64,000 bases of DNA, from positions 4,960,001 to 5,024,000 of the forward strand of contig NZ_CP102826.1 of assembly GCF_025643595.1 (NCBI RefSeq), read 5' to 3'. The notes below the pieces were generated by a model, which did not search any database, was not told where the DNA came from, and was given only the letters and a program-made list of their open reading frames with translations. How positions within the stretch are numbered: position 1 is the first letter of the stretch; each line of letters opens with the position of its first letter. Below are positions 52,551-62,342 of the stretch, piece after piece. Origin of the DNA: Saccharopolyspora rosea. GTDB lineage: Bacteria > Actinomycetota > Actinomycetes > Mycobacteriales > Pseudonocardiaceae. The position numbers and the translations under genes were made by a program.

Positions 52551-54489
52551 CAACGAGGTCGGCGAGCAACGGCGGCCCCGCCGACGGATCGCGCTGGGGC
52601 GCGCCGCCGGTCCGCTCGGCGGTCTGCTGGTGCTGGTGGTCCTGCTGGCGCTGTTGTCCCCGGACTTCCTGACCGCGAACAACCTGCTCAACGTCGGCGT
52701 GCAGGCGTCGGTGGTCGCGGTGCTCGCGTTCGGCATGACGTTCGTGATCGTCAGCGGGGGCATCGACCTGTCGGTGGGCAGCGTCGCCGGGCTGGCCGGG
52801 ATCGTCACCGGCTGGGCGGTCGCCGGTGCCGGACTGCCGCTGTGGCTGGCGGTGCTGGTCGGCCTGGCGTCCGGCGCGGTCGCCGGGCTGGTCAGCGGGG
52901 TGCTGATCACCGCGGGCCGGGTGCCGCCGTTCATCGCCACGCTGGCGATGCTCAGCGTCGGTCGTGGGCTGGCGCTGGTCATCGCCGACGGCCGTCCGAT
53001 CACTGTGGACGGTTGGCTGTCCTCGGTGGGCAGCGGCGAGCTGTTCGGCGTGCTGCCGTACCCGGTGCTGGTCATGGTGGCGATCGGGCTGATCACCGCG
53101 TTCGTGCTGCGCCGGACCTACGCGGGGCGCGCGATGTACGCGATCGGCGGCAACGCCGAGGCCGCCCGGCTGTCCGGCATCAAGGTCACCCGGCAGCGAT
53201 TGCTGATCTACGCGCTGTCCGGGCTGTTCGCGGCGGTGGCCGGGGTGCTGCTGACCGCGCGCCTGGCGTCGGCGCAGCCGGAGGCCGGGACCGGGTACGA
53301 GCTCGACGCGATCGCCGCGGTCGTCATCGGCGGCGCCAGCCTGTCCGGCGGCGTCGGTTCGGCGCTGGGCACGTTCGTCGGCGCGCTGGTGCTCGCGGTG
53401 CTGCGCAACGGCCTGAACCTGCTGGACGTCTCGGCGTTCTGGCAGCAGGTCGCGATCGGTGCGGTCATCGCGGCCGCGGTGCTGTTCGACGCCATGCGGC
53501 AGCGGCGGCGCGCCGGACGGCGCGGACCGGGCCTGCTGCGGACCCCGGCCGTGCGGCGCGCCACGGCGGTCGTGACGGCGCTGCTCGTGGTCTTCGCCGG
53601 ATGGGCGGTGTACCAGCGCCAGCACACCGCCTCCGACGGCCGGTTGAAGATCGCGCTGTCGGTGTCCACCCTGAACAACCCGTTCTTCGTGGACGTCCGG
53701 GCGGGCGCCCAGCAGGAGGCCGACCGGCTCGGGGTGGACCTGCTGGTCACCGACTCCTCGGAGGACGCGTCGCAGCAGGCGAACGCGGTGCAGAACGCGC
53801 TGGCGCAGAACGTCGACGCGATCGTGCTCAACCCCGTGGACTCCGATGCCGTCGTGCCGTCGGTGAAGGCCGCGAACGCCGCGCGCATCCCGGTGGTCGG
53901 CGTCGACCGCGCGCCCAGCGGCGGCACCGCGGTCACCACCGTGGCCTCCGACAACGTCGCCGGTGGTCGGCTCGCCGCGCAGCAGCTGGCGCAGCAGGTC
54001 GGTTCCGGCCCGGTCGCGGTGCTCGAAGGCCAGCCCGGCACGTCCGCCGCGCGGGAGCGCGGTCAGGGCTTCACCGAGGAGATCCGCAACCACCCGGGGA
54101 TCCAGGTGGTGACCTCGCAGCCCGCGGACTTCGACCGGACCAAGGCGCTGGACGTGATGCAGAACGTCCTGCAGGCGCACCCGGACGTCCGGGGCGTGTT
54201 CGCCGCCAACGACGAGATGGCGCTGGGCGCGATCAAGGCGCTCGGGCCCCGCGCGGGCTCGCAGGTCCGCGTCGTCGGCTTCGACGGCACCCCGGAGGGC
54301 CTGGCGGCGGTGCAGGCGGGCGCCGAGAGCGCCGACGTGGCCCAGCAACCGAAGCTGCTCGGCCGGGTCGCGGTCGACCAGGCGGTCCGCGCCGCCCGCA
54401 CCCACGACCTCGGCCCCGGAAAGCCGACGGCCATCCCGGTCCAGGTCGTCACCCGCGACACCGTCGACGCCTTCCGGCACGGGCAGTAG
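52543..54489 (+). CDS. Fused sugar ABC permease and substrate-binding protein (RbsC-RbsB)
   Basis: A 648-residue fusion. Residues about 20-330 are an RbsC-type permease with some 8-10 membrane helices (GMTFVIVSGGIDLSVGSVAG; ITAGRVPPFIATLAML; GIKVTRQRLLIYALSG; GGASLSGGVGSALGTFVGAL). After one more hydrophobic helix (VVTALLVVFAGWAVY) comes a complete periplasmic sugar-binding domain (about 370-648; KIALSVSTLNNPFFVDVRAG; NAVQNALAQNVDAIVLNPVD; VRGVFAANDEMALGAIKAL; RVVGFDGTPEGLAAV). The binding domain would be tethered on the outer membrane face, replacing a lipoprotein. ATG 52543 with GAGGAG upstream, coupled to the ATPase gene. The sugar is likely a pentose or hexose. Confidence 0.92.
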   Translation: MPDNEVGEQRRPRRRIALGRAAGPLGGLLVLVVLLALLSPDFLTANNLLNVGVQASVVAVLAFGMTFVIVSGGIDLSVGSVAGLAGIVTGWAVAGAGLPLWLAVLVGLASGAVAGLVSGVLITAGRVPPFIATLAMLSVGRGLALVIADGRPITVDGWLSSVGSGELFGVLPYPVLVMVAIGLITAFVLRRTYAGRAMYAIGGNAEAARLSGIKVTRQRLLIYALSGLFAAVAGVLLTARLASAQPEAGTGYELDAIAAVVIGGASLSGGVGSALGTFVGALVLAVLRNGLNLLDVSAFWQQVAIGAVIAAAVLFDAMRQRRRAGRRGPGLLRTPAVRRATAVVTALLVVFAGWAVYQRQHTASDGRLKIALSVSTLNNPFFVDVRAGAQQEADRLGVDLLVTDSSEDASQQANAVQNALAQNVDAIVLNPVDSDAVVPSVKAANAARIPVVGVDRAPSGGTAVTTVASDNVAGGRLAAQQLAQQVGSGPVAVLEGQPGTSAARERGQGFTEEIRNHPGIQVVTSQPADFDRTKALDVMQNVLQAHPDVRGVFAANDEMALGAIKALGPRAGSQVRVVGFDGTPEGLAAVQAGAESADVAQQPKLLGRVAVDQAVRAARTHDLGPGKPTAIPVQVVTRDTVDAFRHGQ

Positions 54490-54499
54490 TGGCGATGTC

Positions 54500-54531
54500 G
54501 ACCGCCCGGTTTCGCGCGGAACCGGGCGGTC
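54500..54531. terminator. Bidirectional hairpin terminator
   Basis: GACCGCCCGGTT (54500-54511) pairs perfectly with AACCGGGCGGTC (54520-54531), loop 8 nt. Between the convergent transporter and amidohydrolase genes. Confidence 0.85.
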
Positions 54532-55852
54532 AGCCGGTGAAGTAGCCTGCGACGTCGAGCCGTCCGCCCGCCGCGGCGAACTCGTCGTGCACGGCCCGGC
54601 GCAGCGCGGGGTCGGCGAGGTAGTCCACTGTGGTCAGTGCGAGCCCCGCGGCGCCGTCGCGGACGGCGCGGTCGCCGGTGGCCGCGCCCGCCGCGGCGGC
54701 GAACTCGGCGGTGTGCAGCGCGAGTCCGTCGCCGTCGAGCGCGATCATCGGGTGGATCGCGGGCATCCGGTAGCTCAGGTTCCCCAGGTCCGTGGAGCCG
54801 GTCAGGTAGTCCGGGACAACGCCGCGCGGCAGGACGGTGCGACCGCGCCGCGCCTGGTGCCCGGCCCAGCGGGCGGCCAGCGCGTCGTTGTGCCGGATGG
54901 GCAGGTAGGCGGGTGCGCGGTCCCAGGTCACCTCGACGCCGCAGCCGGTCAGCTCCGCCGCGCCGCGCGCGATCGCCTCGATGCGCCGCGCGAGGTCGCG
55001 CAGCGAGCCCGGTTCCGAGGCCCGGACGTAGAACAGCGCGGCTGCCCGCTCCGGGACGACGTTGGGCCGCTGCCCGCCGTCGGTGATGATGCCGTGCACC
55101 CGGTCCGTCGCCGGGATGTGCTGGCGCAGCGCCGAAATCCCCTGGTAGGCCGCGACGACCGCGTCGAGCGCGTTGCGCCCCATGAACGGCTGCGCCGCCG
55201 CGTGCGCGGCGATGCCGTGGAAGGTGATCTCGACCTGCCGCCGCCCGAGGAACGGGTGCGCCGCGATGTCGTGGGAGAACGGGTGCAGCATGACGACGGC
55301 GTCGACGTCGTCGAAAACGCCCGCGCGGGCGAGGAATTCCTTGCCACCACCGCCTTCTTCGGCCGGGGTGCCGACGACGCTCACCCGGCCGCCGGTCGTC
55401 GGCAGCGCCCGGGTCGCGCCGAGGAAGCCGCCGAGACCCGCCGCGCAGATGATGTTGTGCCCGCAGCCGTGCCCGATCCCGGGCAGCGCGTCGTACTCGG
55501 CCAGCACCGCGACGTGCGGTCCGGCGGTCCCGGCGGTGGCGCGGAACGCGGTGTCCAGCCCGCCGACGCCGAGCTCGACTTCGTGGCCGTGCCGCCGCAG
55601 CAGCTCGACGGCCCGCGCCGCGGAGCGCCGCTCGGCGAACGCCTCCTCGGGATCGGCGTGCAGCTCCCGGCTCAGCGCCACGAGTTCGGCGTCGTGCTCG
55701 GCCACCCGGCGTTCGACCTCGGCGCGCAGCGCCTCGTCGGCGCCGTCGAACGGCGACCGGATCGGTTCGGCCGCTGCCGCCGCCCTGGCGGTGGCCTCGG
55801 CCACCGCGCGCAGGTACGAGTCGTCCGGCGGCACGGGCTGGGAGTGCGTCAC
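54530..55852 (-). CDS. M20-family amidohydrolase (AbgB/M20D-like)
   Basis: A 440-residue metallopeptidase-fold amidohydrolase. Metal-site motifs: VAVLAEYDALPGIGHGCGHN and GTPAEEGGGGKEF; dimerisation-domain segment VEITFHGIAAHAAAQPFMGRN; and NVVPERAAALFYVRA. Such proteins cleave N-acyl or aminobenzoyl-glutamate-type amides; the real substrate is unknown. GTG 55852 is the start; its ribosome site is weak. Ends inside a shared terminator. Next gene on the same strand starts 9 bp upstream of it. Confidence 0.88.
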   Translation of the reverse strand: MTHSQPVPPDDSYLRAVAEATARAAAAAEPIRSPFDGADEALRAEVERRVAEHDAELVALSRELHADPEEAFAERRSAARAVELLRRHGHEVELGVGGLDTAFRATAGTAGPHVAVLAEYDALPGIGHGCGHNIICAAGLGGFLGATRALPTTGGRVSVVGTPAEEGGGGKEFLARAGVFDDVDAVVMLHPFSHDIAAHPFLGRRQVEITFHGIAAHAAAQPFMGRNALDAVVAAYQGISALRQHIPATDRVHGIITDGGQRPNVVPERAAALFYVRASEPGSLRDLARRIEAIARGAAELTGCGVEVTWDRAPAYLPIRHNDALAARWAGHQARRGRTVLPRGVVPDYLTGSTDLGNLSYRMPAIHPMIALDGDGLALHTAEFAAAAGAATGDRAVRDGAAGLALTTVDYLADPALRRAVHDEFAAAGGRLDVAGYFTG

Positions 55853-55861
55853 GTCCCGACT

Positions 55862-56617
55862 CTAGGCCGCCGCGCGCGGTGCCGCGTCGAGCATCCGGTG
55901 CGCCAGCAGCGTGCCGCCGACCACCGCGGACGGGATCACCACCAGCTGCGCGACCGGGACCAGGCACAGCAGGTAAACCGGCAGGCCGAAGCCGAAGGTG
56001 GCGGCGCGGTGGCGGCGCAGCGCCCGGTGGCGGTCGCGCAGCGTGAACCCGCGCCGGCCGAACACCAGGCCCACCATCTCCAAGGCCACCATCCACGCCC
56101 CGAACAGCGCCGCGAGCACGGGCGCGAGCACCTGACCGACGACCGGCACGAAGCCGACGGCGAACAGCACGACGGCGCCGACCGCGGCCACCAGGACCGT
56201 CTTCACCGCGTCCCCGACACCGCGGGCCGTCGAGCGCACCCAGCCCGCCCCGTCGTCGGAGGTGTCCAGTCCGCTGCGCTGCTCGACGACCTCCGCGATG
56301 TGCTCGTAGAACGGCCCGCCGACCAGCAGCGTCACGGCGATGAACGACACCGATGCCAGCAGGGCCGCGGCGCCGACGAGCGCCACCGCGAGCAGCACGC
56401 GCAGCGCACGGCGCGCGAAATCCGCCCACCCGTCGGCGAACGGCGTCATCCAACTCGCCAGGTCACCGCTGAAGTACGTCAGCGTGCCCAGGCAGGCGAA
56501 CAGCAGCAACGCACTGATCAGCGCGGGCAGGGCGCCGAGGAACAGCAGCCGCGGCGAGCGCGCGAGGAAGCCGAATCCGCTGGCGAGGGCGCGGGCTCCG
56601 GCGGCGAAGGAACTCAT
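55862..56617 (-). CDS. EI24-domain membrane protein
   Basis: A 251-residue protein with about six membrane helices of the EI24/CysZ family: GFGFLARSPRLLFLGALPAL near the start, FIAVTLLVGGPFYEHIAEVVE, GFVPVVGQVLAPVLAALFGAW, and FTLRDRHRALRRHRAATFGFG. CysZ members take up sulfate; actinobacterial EI24 proteins have no confirmed role. ATG 56617. Confidence 0.88.
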   Translation of the reverse strand: MSSFAAGARALASGFGFLARSPRLLFLGALPALISALLLFACLGTLTYFSGDLASWMTPFADGWADFARRALRVLLAVALVGAAALLASVSFIAVTLLVGGPFYEHIAEVVEQRSGLDTSDDGAGWVRSTARGVGDAVKTVLVAAVGAVVLFAVGFVPVVGQVLAPVLAALFGAWMVALEMVGLVFGRRGFTLRDRHRALRRHRAATFGFGLPVYLLCLVPVAQLVVIPSAVVGGTLLAHRMLDAAPRAAA

Positions 56618-56693
56618 CTTCGGGGCGAACTCCGGGTCGGCGGTGGTGGATCATCGACACCGTATCCGCCGACGGCGCCGCCGGGGCCGGGAT

Positions 56694-56903
56694 TCAGCGC
56701 ACCGCGCGGTGCCGGTCGCGGCGGGCCGAACGCGGCCCGCGTCCGGCCGCCGGGCGCGGTGGCCTGCGGTCCTCGCGGTGGTTGGCGTGCAGTTCCAGCA
56801 GGATCACGTCCGGGTTCTCACCGCCGTAGCACCGCCAGAGCATCCGCAGCAGCGCGTCCTCGGTGACCGTCCAGGTGCGGCCGAACACGTCGTCGTCGCC
56901 CAT
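56694..56903 (-). CDS. Small hypothetical protein
   Basis: A 69-residue protein, MGDDDVFGRTWTVTEDALLR at the start, then MLWRCYGGENPDVILLELHA and an Arg-rich, probably disordered tail. The ordered first 45 residues suggest a small folded domain; no family recognised. Start at 56903 from the acidic opening; the open frame continues to 57044. Confidence 0.55.
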   Translation of the reverse strand: MGDDDVFGRTWTVTEDALLRMLWRCYGGENPDVILLELHANHREDRRPPRPAAGRGPRSARRDRHRAVR

Positions 56904-57057
56904 CTGCGCCTCCCTCGCGGGTCTCCCCGCCGTCGGTCGGCTCGTCCGGCAGGGACTCGGCGCGCTGCCGGACACCTCGTCTTCCACGATAACCCACAGA
57001 TCAGCTGCGGTGATCCCACTCACTGGACCGGACCGATCCGGCAACCCGCGCGAGAAG

Positions 57058-57076
57058 TTAGGTTAGCCTTGCTTGC
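57058..57076 (+). promoter_or_regulatory. IdeR/DtxR-type iron box
   Basis: TTAGGTTAGCCTTGCTTGC matches the consensus TTAGGTTAGSCTAACCTAA at about 14 of 19 places, the left half-site perfectly. It lies 32 bp before the lipoprotein start, so expression is expected under iron limitation. Confidence 0.75.
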
Positions 57077-57108
57077 GCGAGAAGTCCGGTACGACGAAGG
57101 ATGCGGTG

Positions 57109-58131
57109 ATGACTCCTACTCCCGTGCGGCACGATTCCTCCAGGCTGAACCGACGCGGCTTCCTGGTCGGCGCGACCGGGGTGCTCGCCGCGGCGGGGCT
57201 GGCCGCGTGCGGGACCGGTGGCGGCGGCACCTCCGGCGGCGGTCCGTCCGCCCCGGGATTCCCGGTGCGCATCCCCAACCGGTACGGCACCGCCGAGATC
57301 GGCAACCCGCCGCAGCGGGTGGTCTCGCTGGGCATCACCGACCACGACGTGCTGCTGCCGCTGGGCGTCGTCCCGGCCGGGCTGACCCAGTGGAGCCCGT
57401 GGGCCTCGGGCGTCGGACCGTGGGTGGAGCCGATGCTGCGCGGGCAGCACCCCAAGATCTTCGGCAGCGACGTCGACGTCGAGGGCGTCATCTCGTTGGC
57501 CCCCGACGTGATGGTGGCCCTGCAGAGCGCGCTCACCCAGGACCAGTACAAGCGGCTGAGCAGCTTCAACCCTGTGGTCGCGCAGCCGCCGAACGCCATC
57601 GACTACGGGGTGGACTGGCGGGTGCAGGCCGAGACGATCGGCCGCGCGCTGGGCAAGCAGGCCGAAGCCGAGCAGCTGATCAACGCCACCCAGGCCCGCA
57701 TCGACCAGACCCGCCGGGACAACCCGCTGTTCGAGGGCAAGACGCACGTGGTGGTGCGCACCGACTCGGCGGGCACCTACGCCGCCTACACCAAGCAGGA
57801 CGCGCGCACCGCGCTGCTGGAACAGCTCGGCCTGAAGCTCTCCCCCGCCATCGAGAACCTCGACAGCGGCGGCAAGTTCAACGTCAAGATCAGCAAGGAG
57901 CGGGTCTCGCTGCTGGACGCCGACGTCGTCGTGGTCACCACCGCCAAGCCGACCGACGTCTCGGCGGTGCGCGGCGACCCGCTGCTGAACAACCTGGGTG
58001 CCGCCAAGCGCGGCGCGCTGGTGCTGCTCGACGACTACGACCTGACCATGGCGCTCGGTTCGGCCACCGCGTCCAGCATCCCGTTCGCCCTGGACCGGCT
58101 CACGCCGAAGCTCGTCGACGCGCTGCGCTGA
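57109..58131 (+). CDS. Iron-siderophore ABC transporter substrate-binding lipoprotein
   Basis: A 340-residue FecB/FepB-type binding protein. A twin-arginine signal (SSRLNRRGFLVGATG) leads to the lipobox LAAC, so it should be Tat-exported and lipid-anchored. Then RIPNRYGTAEIGNPPQRVVS, LGITDHDVLLPLGVVPAGLT, ISLAPDVMVALQSALTQDQY (parts) and the second lobe FNVKISKERVSLLDADVVVV. No permease or ATPase gene is beside it, so it must borrow those. Controlled by an IdeR-like box. ATG 57109 preceded by AAGGA. Confidence 0.9.
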   Translation: MTPTPVRHDSSRLNRRGFLVGATGVLAAAGLAACGTGGGGTSGGGPSAPGFPVRIPNRYGTAEIGNPPQRVVSLGITDHDVLLPLGVVPAGLTQWSPWASGVGPWVEPMLRGQHPKIFGSDVDVEGVISLAPDVMVALQSALTQDQYKRLSSFNPVVAQPPNAIDYGVDWRVQAETIGRALGKQAEAEQLINATQARIDQTRRDNPLFEGKTHVVVRTDSAGTYAAYTKQDARTALLEQLGLKLSPAIENLDSGGKFNVKISKERVSLLDADVVVVTTAKPTDVSAVRGDPLLNNLGAAKRGALVLLDDYDLTMALGSATASSIPFALDRLTPKLVDALR

Positions 58132-58134
58132 GCC

Positions 58135-58163
58135 GTTCCCGCGGGCGAGCTTGCACCGGGAAC
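58135..58163 (+). terminator. Hairpin after the siderophore-binding gene
   Basis: GTTCCCG (58135-58141) pairs with CGGGAAC (58157-58163), loop 15 nt, directly after the stop and 24 bp before the lrp start. Confidence 0.5.
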
Positions 58164-58187
58164 GATCACCGACGACGATACGGCGCT

Positions 58188-58688
58188 GTGACACGTAAGC
58201 CCGCTGCCCAGGACACTTCGGAGAGCACCGGAAAACCCCCGGTCGTGCTCGACGAGGTGTCCAAGCACATCATCGAGCAACTGCAACAGGACGGGCGCCG
58301 CTCGTACGCGGCGATCGGCAAGGCCGTCGGCCTGTCCGAGGCGGCGGTGCGCCAGCGCGTCCAGCGGCTGCTCGACTCCGGACTGGTGCAGATCGTGGCG
58401 GTCACCGATCCGCTCCAGCTGGGCTTCCTGCGGCAGGCGATGATCGGCGTCACGGTGTCCGGCGACGCGCAGCGGGTGGCCGACGAGCTGGCCGGACTGC
58501 CCGAGATCGAGTACGTGGTGATCACCGCGGGCTCGTTCGACCTGCTCGTCGAGGTCGTCTGCCGCGACGACGACCAGCTGCTGGAAGTGATCAACCGCCG
58601 CATCCGCAGCCTGGAGGCGGTGACCGGCACGGAGACGTTCGTCTACCTCAAGCTGCGCAAGCAGACCTACGCCTGGGGCACGCGCTGA
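58188..58688 (+). CDS. Lrp/AsnC-family regulator
   Basis: A 166-residue protein: helix-turn-helix (about 22-75; SKHIIEQLQQDGRRSYAAIG; VGLSEAAVRQRVQRLLDSG) and RAM effector domain (about 85-160; FLRQAMIGVTVSG; EIEYVVITAGSFDLLVEVVC). Such regulators beside aminotransferase and aldehyde dehydrogenase genes usually sense the amine or amino-acid substrate. Matching 17-bp palindromes occur before the nearby dehydrogenase and aminotransferase genes. GTG start at 58188; its stop overlaps the end of the opposing zinc-ribbon gene by 22 bp. Confidence 0.92.
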   Translation: MTRKPAAQDTSESTGKPPVVLDEVSKHIIEQLQQDGRRSYAAIGKAVGLSEAAVRQRVQRLLDSGLVQIVAVTDPLQLGFLRQAMIGVTVSGDAQRVADELAGLPEIEYVVITAGSFDLLVEVVCRDDDQLLEVINRRIRSLEAVTGTETFVYLKLRKQTYAWGTR

Positions 58689-58984
58689 GGTTCCCGGGGT
58701 CCGCCCTGCTCGGGGACCTCGGCGGGGGCTCCGGGGTGCTCGGCCGCCGCTCCGAAGCACCAGGGGCACACGATCGCGGTGGGGTCGTCGTCGACCGTGG
58801 CGGCCACCGTCGAGTCGCGCACCAGGTCGCACCGGGCGCAGCGGTAGGTGCACAGCCGGGCCAGGCTGTGCAGTCGCAGTCCCCGCCACGGTCGGTACGA
58901 CCTGATGACGGGGAGTTCCGGATCGACGGGCGCGTCCGCGCGCACCTGCTCGCCAGCCCGGCTTCGCGCCATCGACAAGCCCAT
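58667..58984 (-). CDS. Small zinc-ribbon-like protein
   Basis: A 105-residue protein with CTYRCARC (about 46-53) and CPWC (about 73-76), a CxxC...CxxC arrangement expected to hold a zinc ion. The first part reads SMARSRAGEQVRADAPVDPE and RSYRPWRGLRLHSLARL. Function unknown; possibly a partner of the diamine catabolic genes since it lies between lrp and the aldehyde dehydrogenase gene. Start at ATG 58984 with a G-rich site upstream. The 263 bp upstream (58985-59246) hold a dispersed element. Confidence 0.65.
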   Translation of the reverse strand: MGLSMARSRAGEQVRADAPVDPELPVIRSYRPWRGLRLHSLARLCTYRCARCDLVRDSTVAATVDDDPTAIVCPWCFGAAAEHPGAPAEVPEQGGPREPQRVPQA

Positions 58985-59161
58985 GATCCCCCCAGCGACC
59001 GCCTCCGCCGACGCGGATACCACACGCGAGCTCCGCGTAAACGATGCCCCGGTCAGGGCGGTACCGCAGGTGATCAGGGCACGAGCAGGGGGCGCCGCGG
59101 GGCGGGACTGGTCCACACCAGCCCCGCCCCGCACGACGACTCGCGGCCCGAGAATCACTGC

Positions 59162-59246
59162 AAGCGACGCCAGCCGCTTTCTCTTCCGGTGAGTGGTCTC
59201 GCAACCCGCACCGCCGCGCACAACGAGCCCAGGACAGGTTCTCAGC

Positions 59247-59249
<3 letters not shown>
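59162..59249 (-). repeat. Stop-codon-anchored dispersed element, copy 3
   Basis: On the minus strand it begins at the aldehyde dehydrogenase stop (TGAGCTGAGAACCTGTCCTG). 59162-59218 matches 25380-25436 at 47 of 57 positions; an extra 18 bp (59219-59236) separates this from GGTTCTCAGC at 59237-59246. Confidence 0.7.
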
Positions 59250-60680
<1,431 letters not shown>

Positions 60681-60703
60681 GCGACACCTCTTCCTGTTGC
60701 AGA

Positions 60704-60720
60704 ACAACCGACTCGGTTGT
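60704..60720. promoter_or_regulatory. 17-bp palindrome, likely Lrp operator 1
   Basis: ACAACCGACTCGGTTGT, with perfect 8-bp arms around one base, 23 bp upstream of the aldehyde dehydrogenase start and in the gap shared with the permease gene. Shares ACAAC-N7-GTTGT with 62274-62290. Confidence 0.6.
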
Positions 60721-60873
60721 GCGACATGGTCGCGTGCAACGGATTCGATAGCAAGAGGGCGGGTTGAGCGCATATTCCGTTGATTGACGTCTTGACGGCC
60801 ATCGGGGCGCTGCTTTCAATGGGACGCCACGCGCCGCGGCCAGTCCCTGCCCCCTGCTCCCAGCGAGGCTGTC

Positions 60874-62262
60874 ATGTCCCAGACCAACGAGGCCGTCACG
60901 TCCGCCACCGGGGAGAGATCCGGTCCGCAACGCCTGCCCCGGGTGCTGACGGTGTTCGGCGGAGTGCTGCTCACCCTCTCCTGCATCACCCCCGCATCGT
61001 CCCTGTTCATCGTCGTTCCCCCGCTGGTGCGCAGCCAGGGGACCGGCGTCGTGCTGACGCTGGTGCTGGGCGCGCTGGTGTCGCTCGGCGTCGCCTGCTG
61101 CTACAGCGAACTCGGGACGCGGTTCCCGATCGCGGGCGGCGAGTACTCGATCGTCGCCCGGGTGCTCGGCCGCGGCGCCGGGTGGATCACCTTCGTGATG
61201 AGCCTGATGGTGATCGTCGTCGTGCCACCGGTGATCGCGCTCGGCACCGCCGACTACCTCGGTGCCGCCGTGCACCTGAACACCCCGGCCACCGGCGCGG
61301 TGGTGATGCTGCTGGCGACCGTCACCGCGGTGCTCGACGTGCGGTCGAACGCGCTGGTGACCGGCACCTTCCTGGGCATCGAGATCCTGGCCGCCGCGCT
61401 GGTGGCGGTGTTCGGCTTCGCGCACGTGCACCGCTCGCCGGGCGCGCTCGTCGCGCCGCAGATCGTCGACACCGCCGGGCACGGCACGCCGTTCACGCTC
61501 TCGGTGCTGCTGACCGGGCTGGCCGTGGGCATCTTCACCTTCCAGGGCTTCGGCAGCGCCGTCTACCTGTCCGAGGAACTGCACCGGCCGGAGCGCAGCG
61601 TGGCGCGCACGGTGATCTACTCGCTGCTGGCGTCCGCCGTGATCATCGTCGTGCCCACGGCGGCCGTCGCGCTCGGCGCGCCGTCGCTGACCGACCTGGC
61701 CAACGCCGACTTCCCGGCGATCGTGGCCTCCTGGGGCGGTCCGGTGCTGTCGACGTTCGTGAGCCTGTCGGTGGCCGCCGCGATCCTCAACGCCGTCATC
61801 GTCATGGTGTTGCAGAACGCGCGCGTGCTGTACGCCTCGGCGCGCGACCGCGCCTGGCCCGCTCCGGTGAACCGGGCGCTGTCCCGGCTGCACTCGCGCT
61901 GGAAGTCGCCGTGGGTGGCGACGCTGGCCGTCGGACTGCCCGGCGCGCTGCTGGCCGGGCTGGTCGACATCGAGGCGCTGCTCGACGTCACCGGCGTGAT
62001 CGTGGCGGTGACGTACCTGCTGCTCGCCGTCGCCGCGCTGCGCGTCCGGCGGCTGTCCGGGCGCGGCGGCTGGCGGATGCCGCTGTGGCCGGTCCCCGCG
62101 GCGGTCACCGTCGCGGCCATCGTCCTCGCGCTGGTCAACCAGGACACCTCGGATCTGCTGGTCACGGCCGGGGTCGTGGTGCTGGCCGGGGCGTACTACG
62201 CGCTGCACCTGCGCACGCGCGGGAGCACCCACTGGGTCATGACCGACGATATCGACACCTGA
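60874..62262 (+). CDS. APC-superfamily amino acid/polyamine permease
   Basis: A 462-residue membrane protein with about 12 helices: VLTVFGGVLLTLSCITPASS, GELGTRFPIAGGEYS-type segment (YSELGTRFPIAGGEYSIVAR), FTFQGFGSAVYLSEELHRPE, and LQNARVLYASARDRAWPAPV. This matches the amino-acid/polyamine/organocation family. Flanked by an aldehyde dehydrogenase and an aminotransferase, so a diamine or amino acid such as putrescine or GABA is a likely substrate. ATG 60874 behind GCGAGG. Confidence 0.88.
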   Translation: MSQTNEAVTSATGERSGPQRLPRVLTVFGGVLLTLSCITPASSLFIVVPPLVRSQGTGVVLTLVLGALVSLGVACCYSELGTRFPIAGGEYSIVARVLGRGAGWITFVMSLMVIVVVPPVIALGTADYLGAAVHLNTPATGAVVMLLATVTAVLDVRSNALVTGTFLGIEILAAALVAVFGFAHVHRSPGALVAPQIVDTAGHGTPFTLSVLLTGLAVGIFTFQGFGSAVYLSEELHRPERSVARTVIYSLLASAVIIVVPTAAVALGAPSLTDLANADFPAIVASWGGPVLSTFVSLSVAAAILNAVIVMVLQNARVLYASARDRAWPAPVNRALSRLHSRWKSPWVATLAVGLPGALLAGLVDIEALLDVTGVIVAVTYLLLAVAALRVRRLSGRGGWRMPLWPVPAAVTVAAIVLALVNQDTSDLLVTAGVVVLAGAYYALHLRTRGSTHWVMTDDIDT

Positions 62263-62273
62263 AGAGATCAGTC

Positions 62274-62309
62274 ACAACGCTTTCCGTTGTTTATAGGCAT
62301 CTCTACAAT
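62274..62309 (+). promoter_or_regulatory. Likely Lrp operator 2 and promoter of the aminotransferase gene
   Basis: ACAACGCTTTCCGTTGT (62274-62290), 6-bp arms with a 5-bp centre, of the same length and ends as the 60704 site. TACAAT (62304-62309) is a good -10, 17 bp after the weak -35 TTTCCG (62281-62286) that falls inside the palindrome. Confidence 0.6.
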
Positions 62310-62342
62310 CGTTTCCGTACCTACGACCCACGTGAGGTTGAT

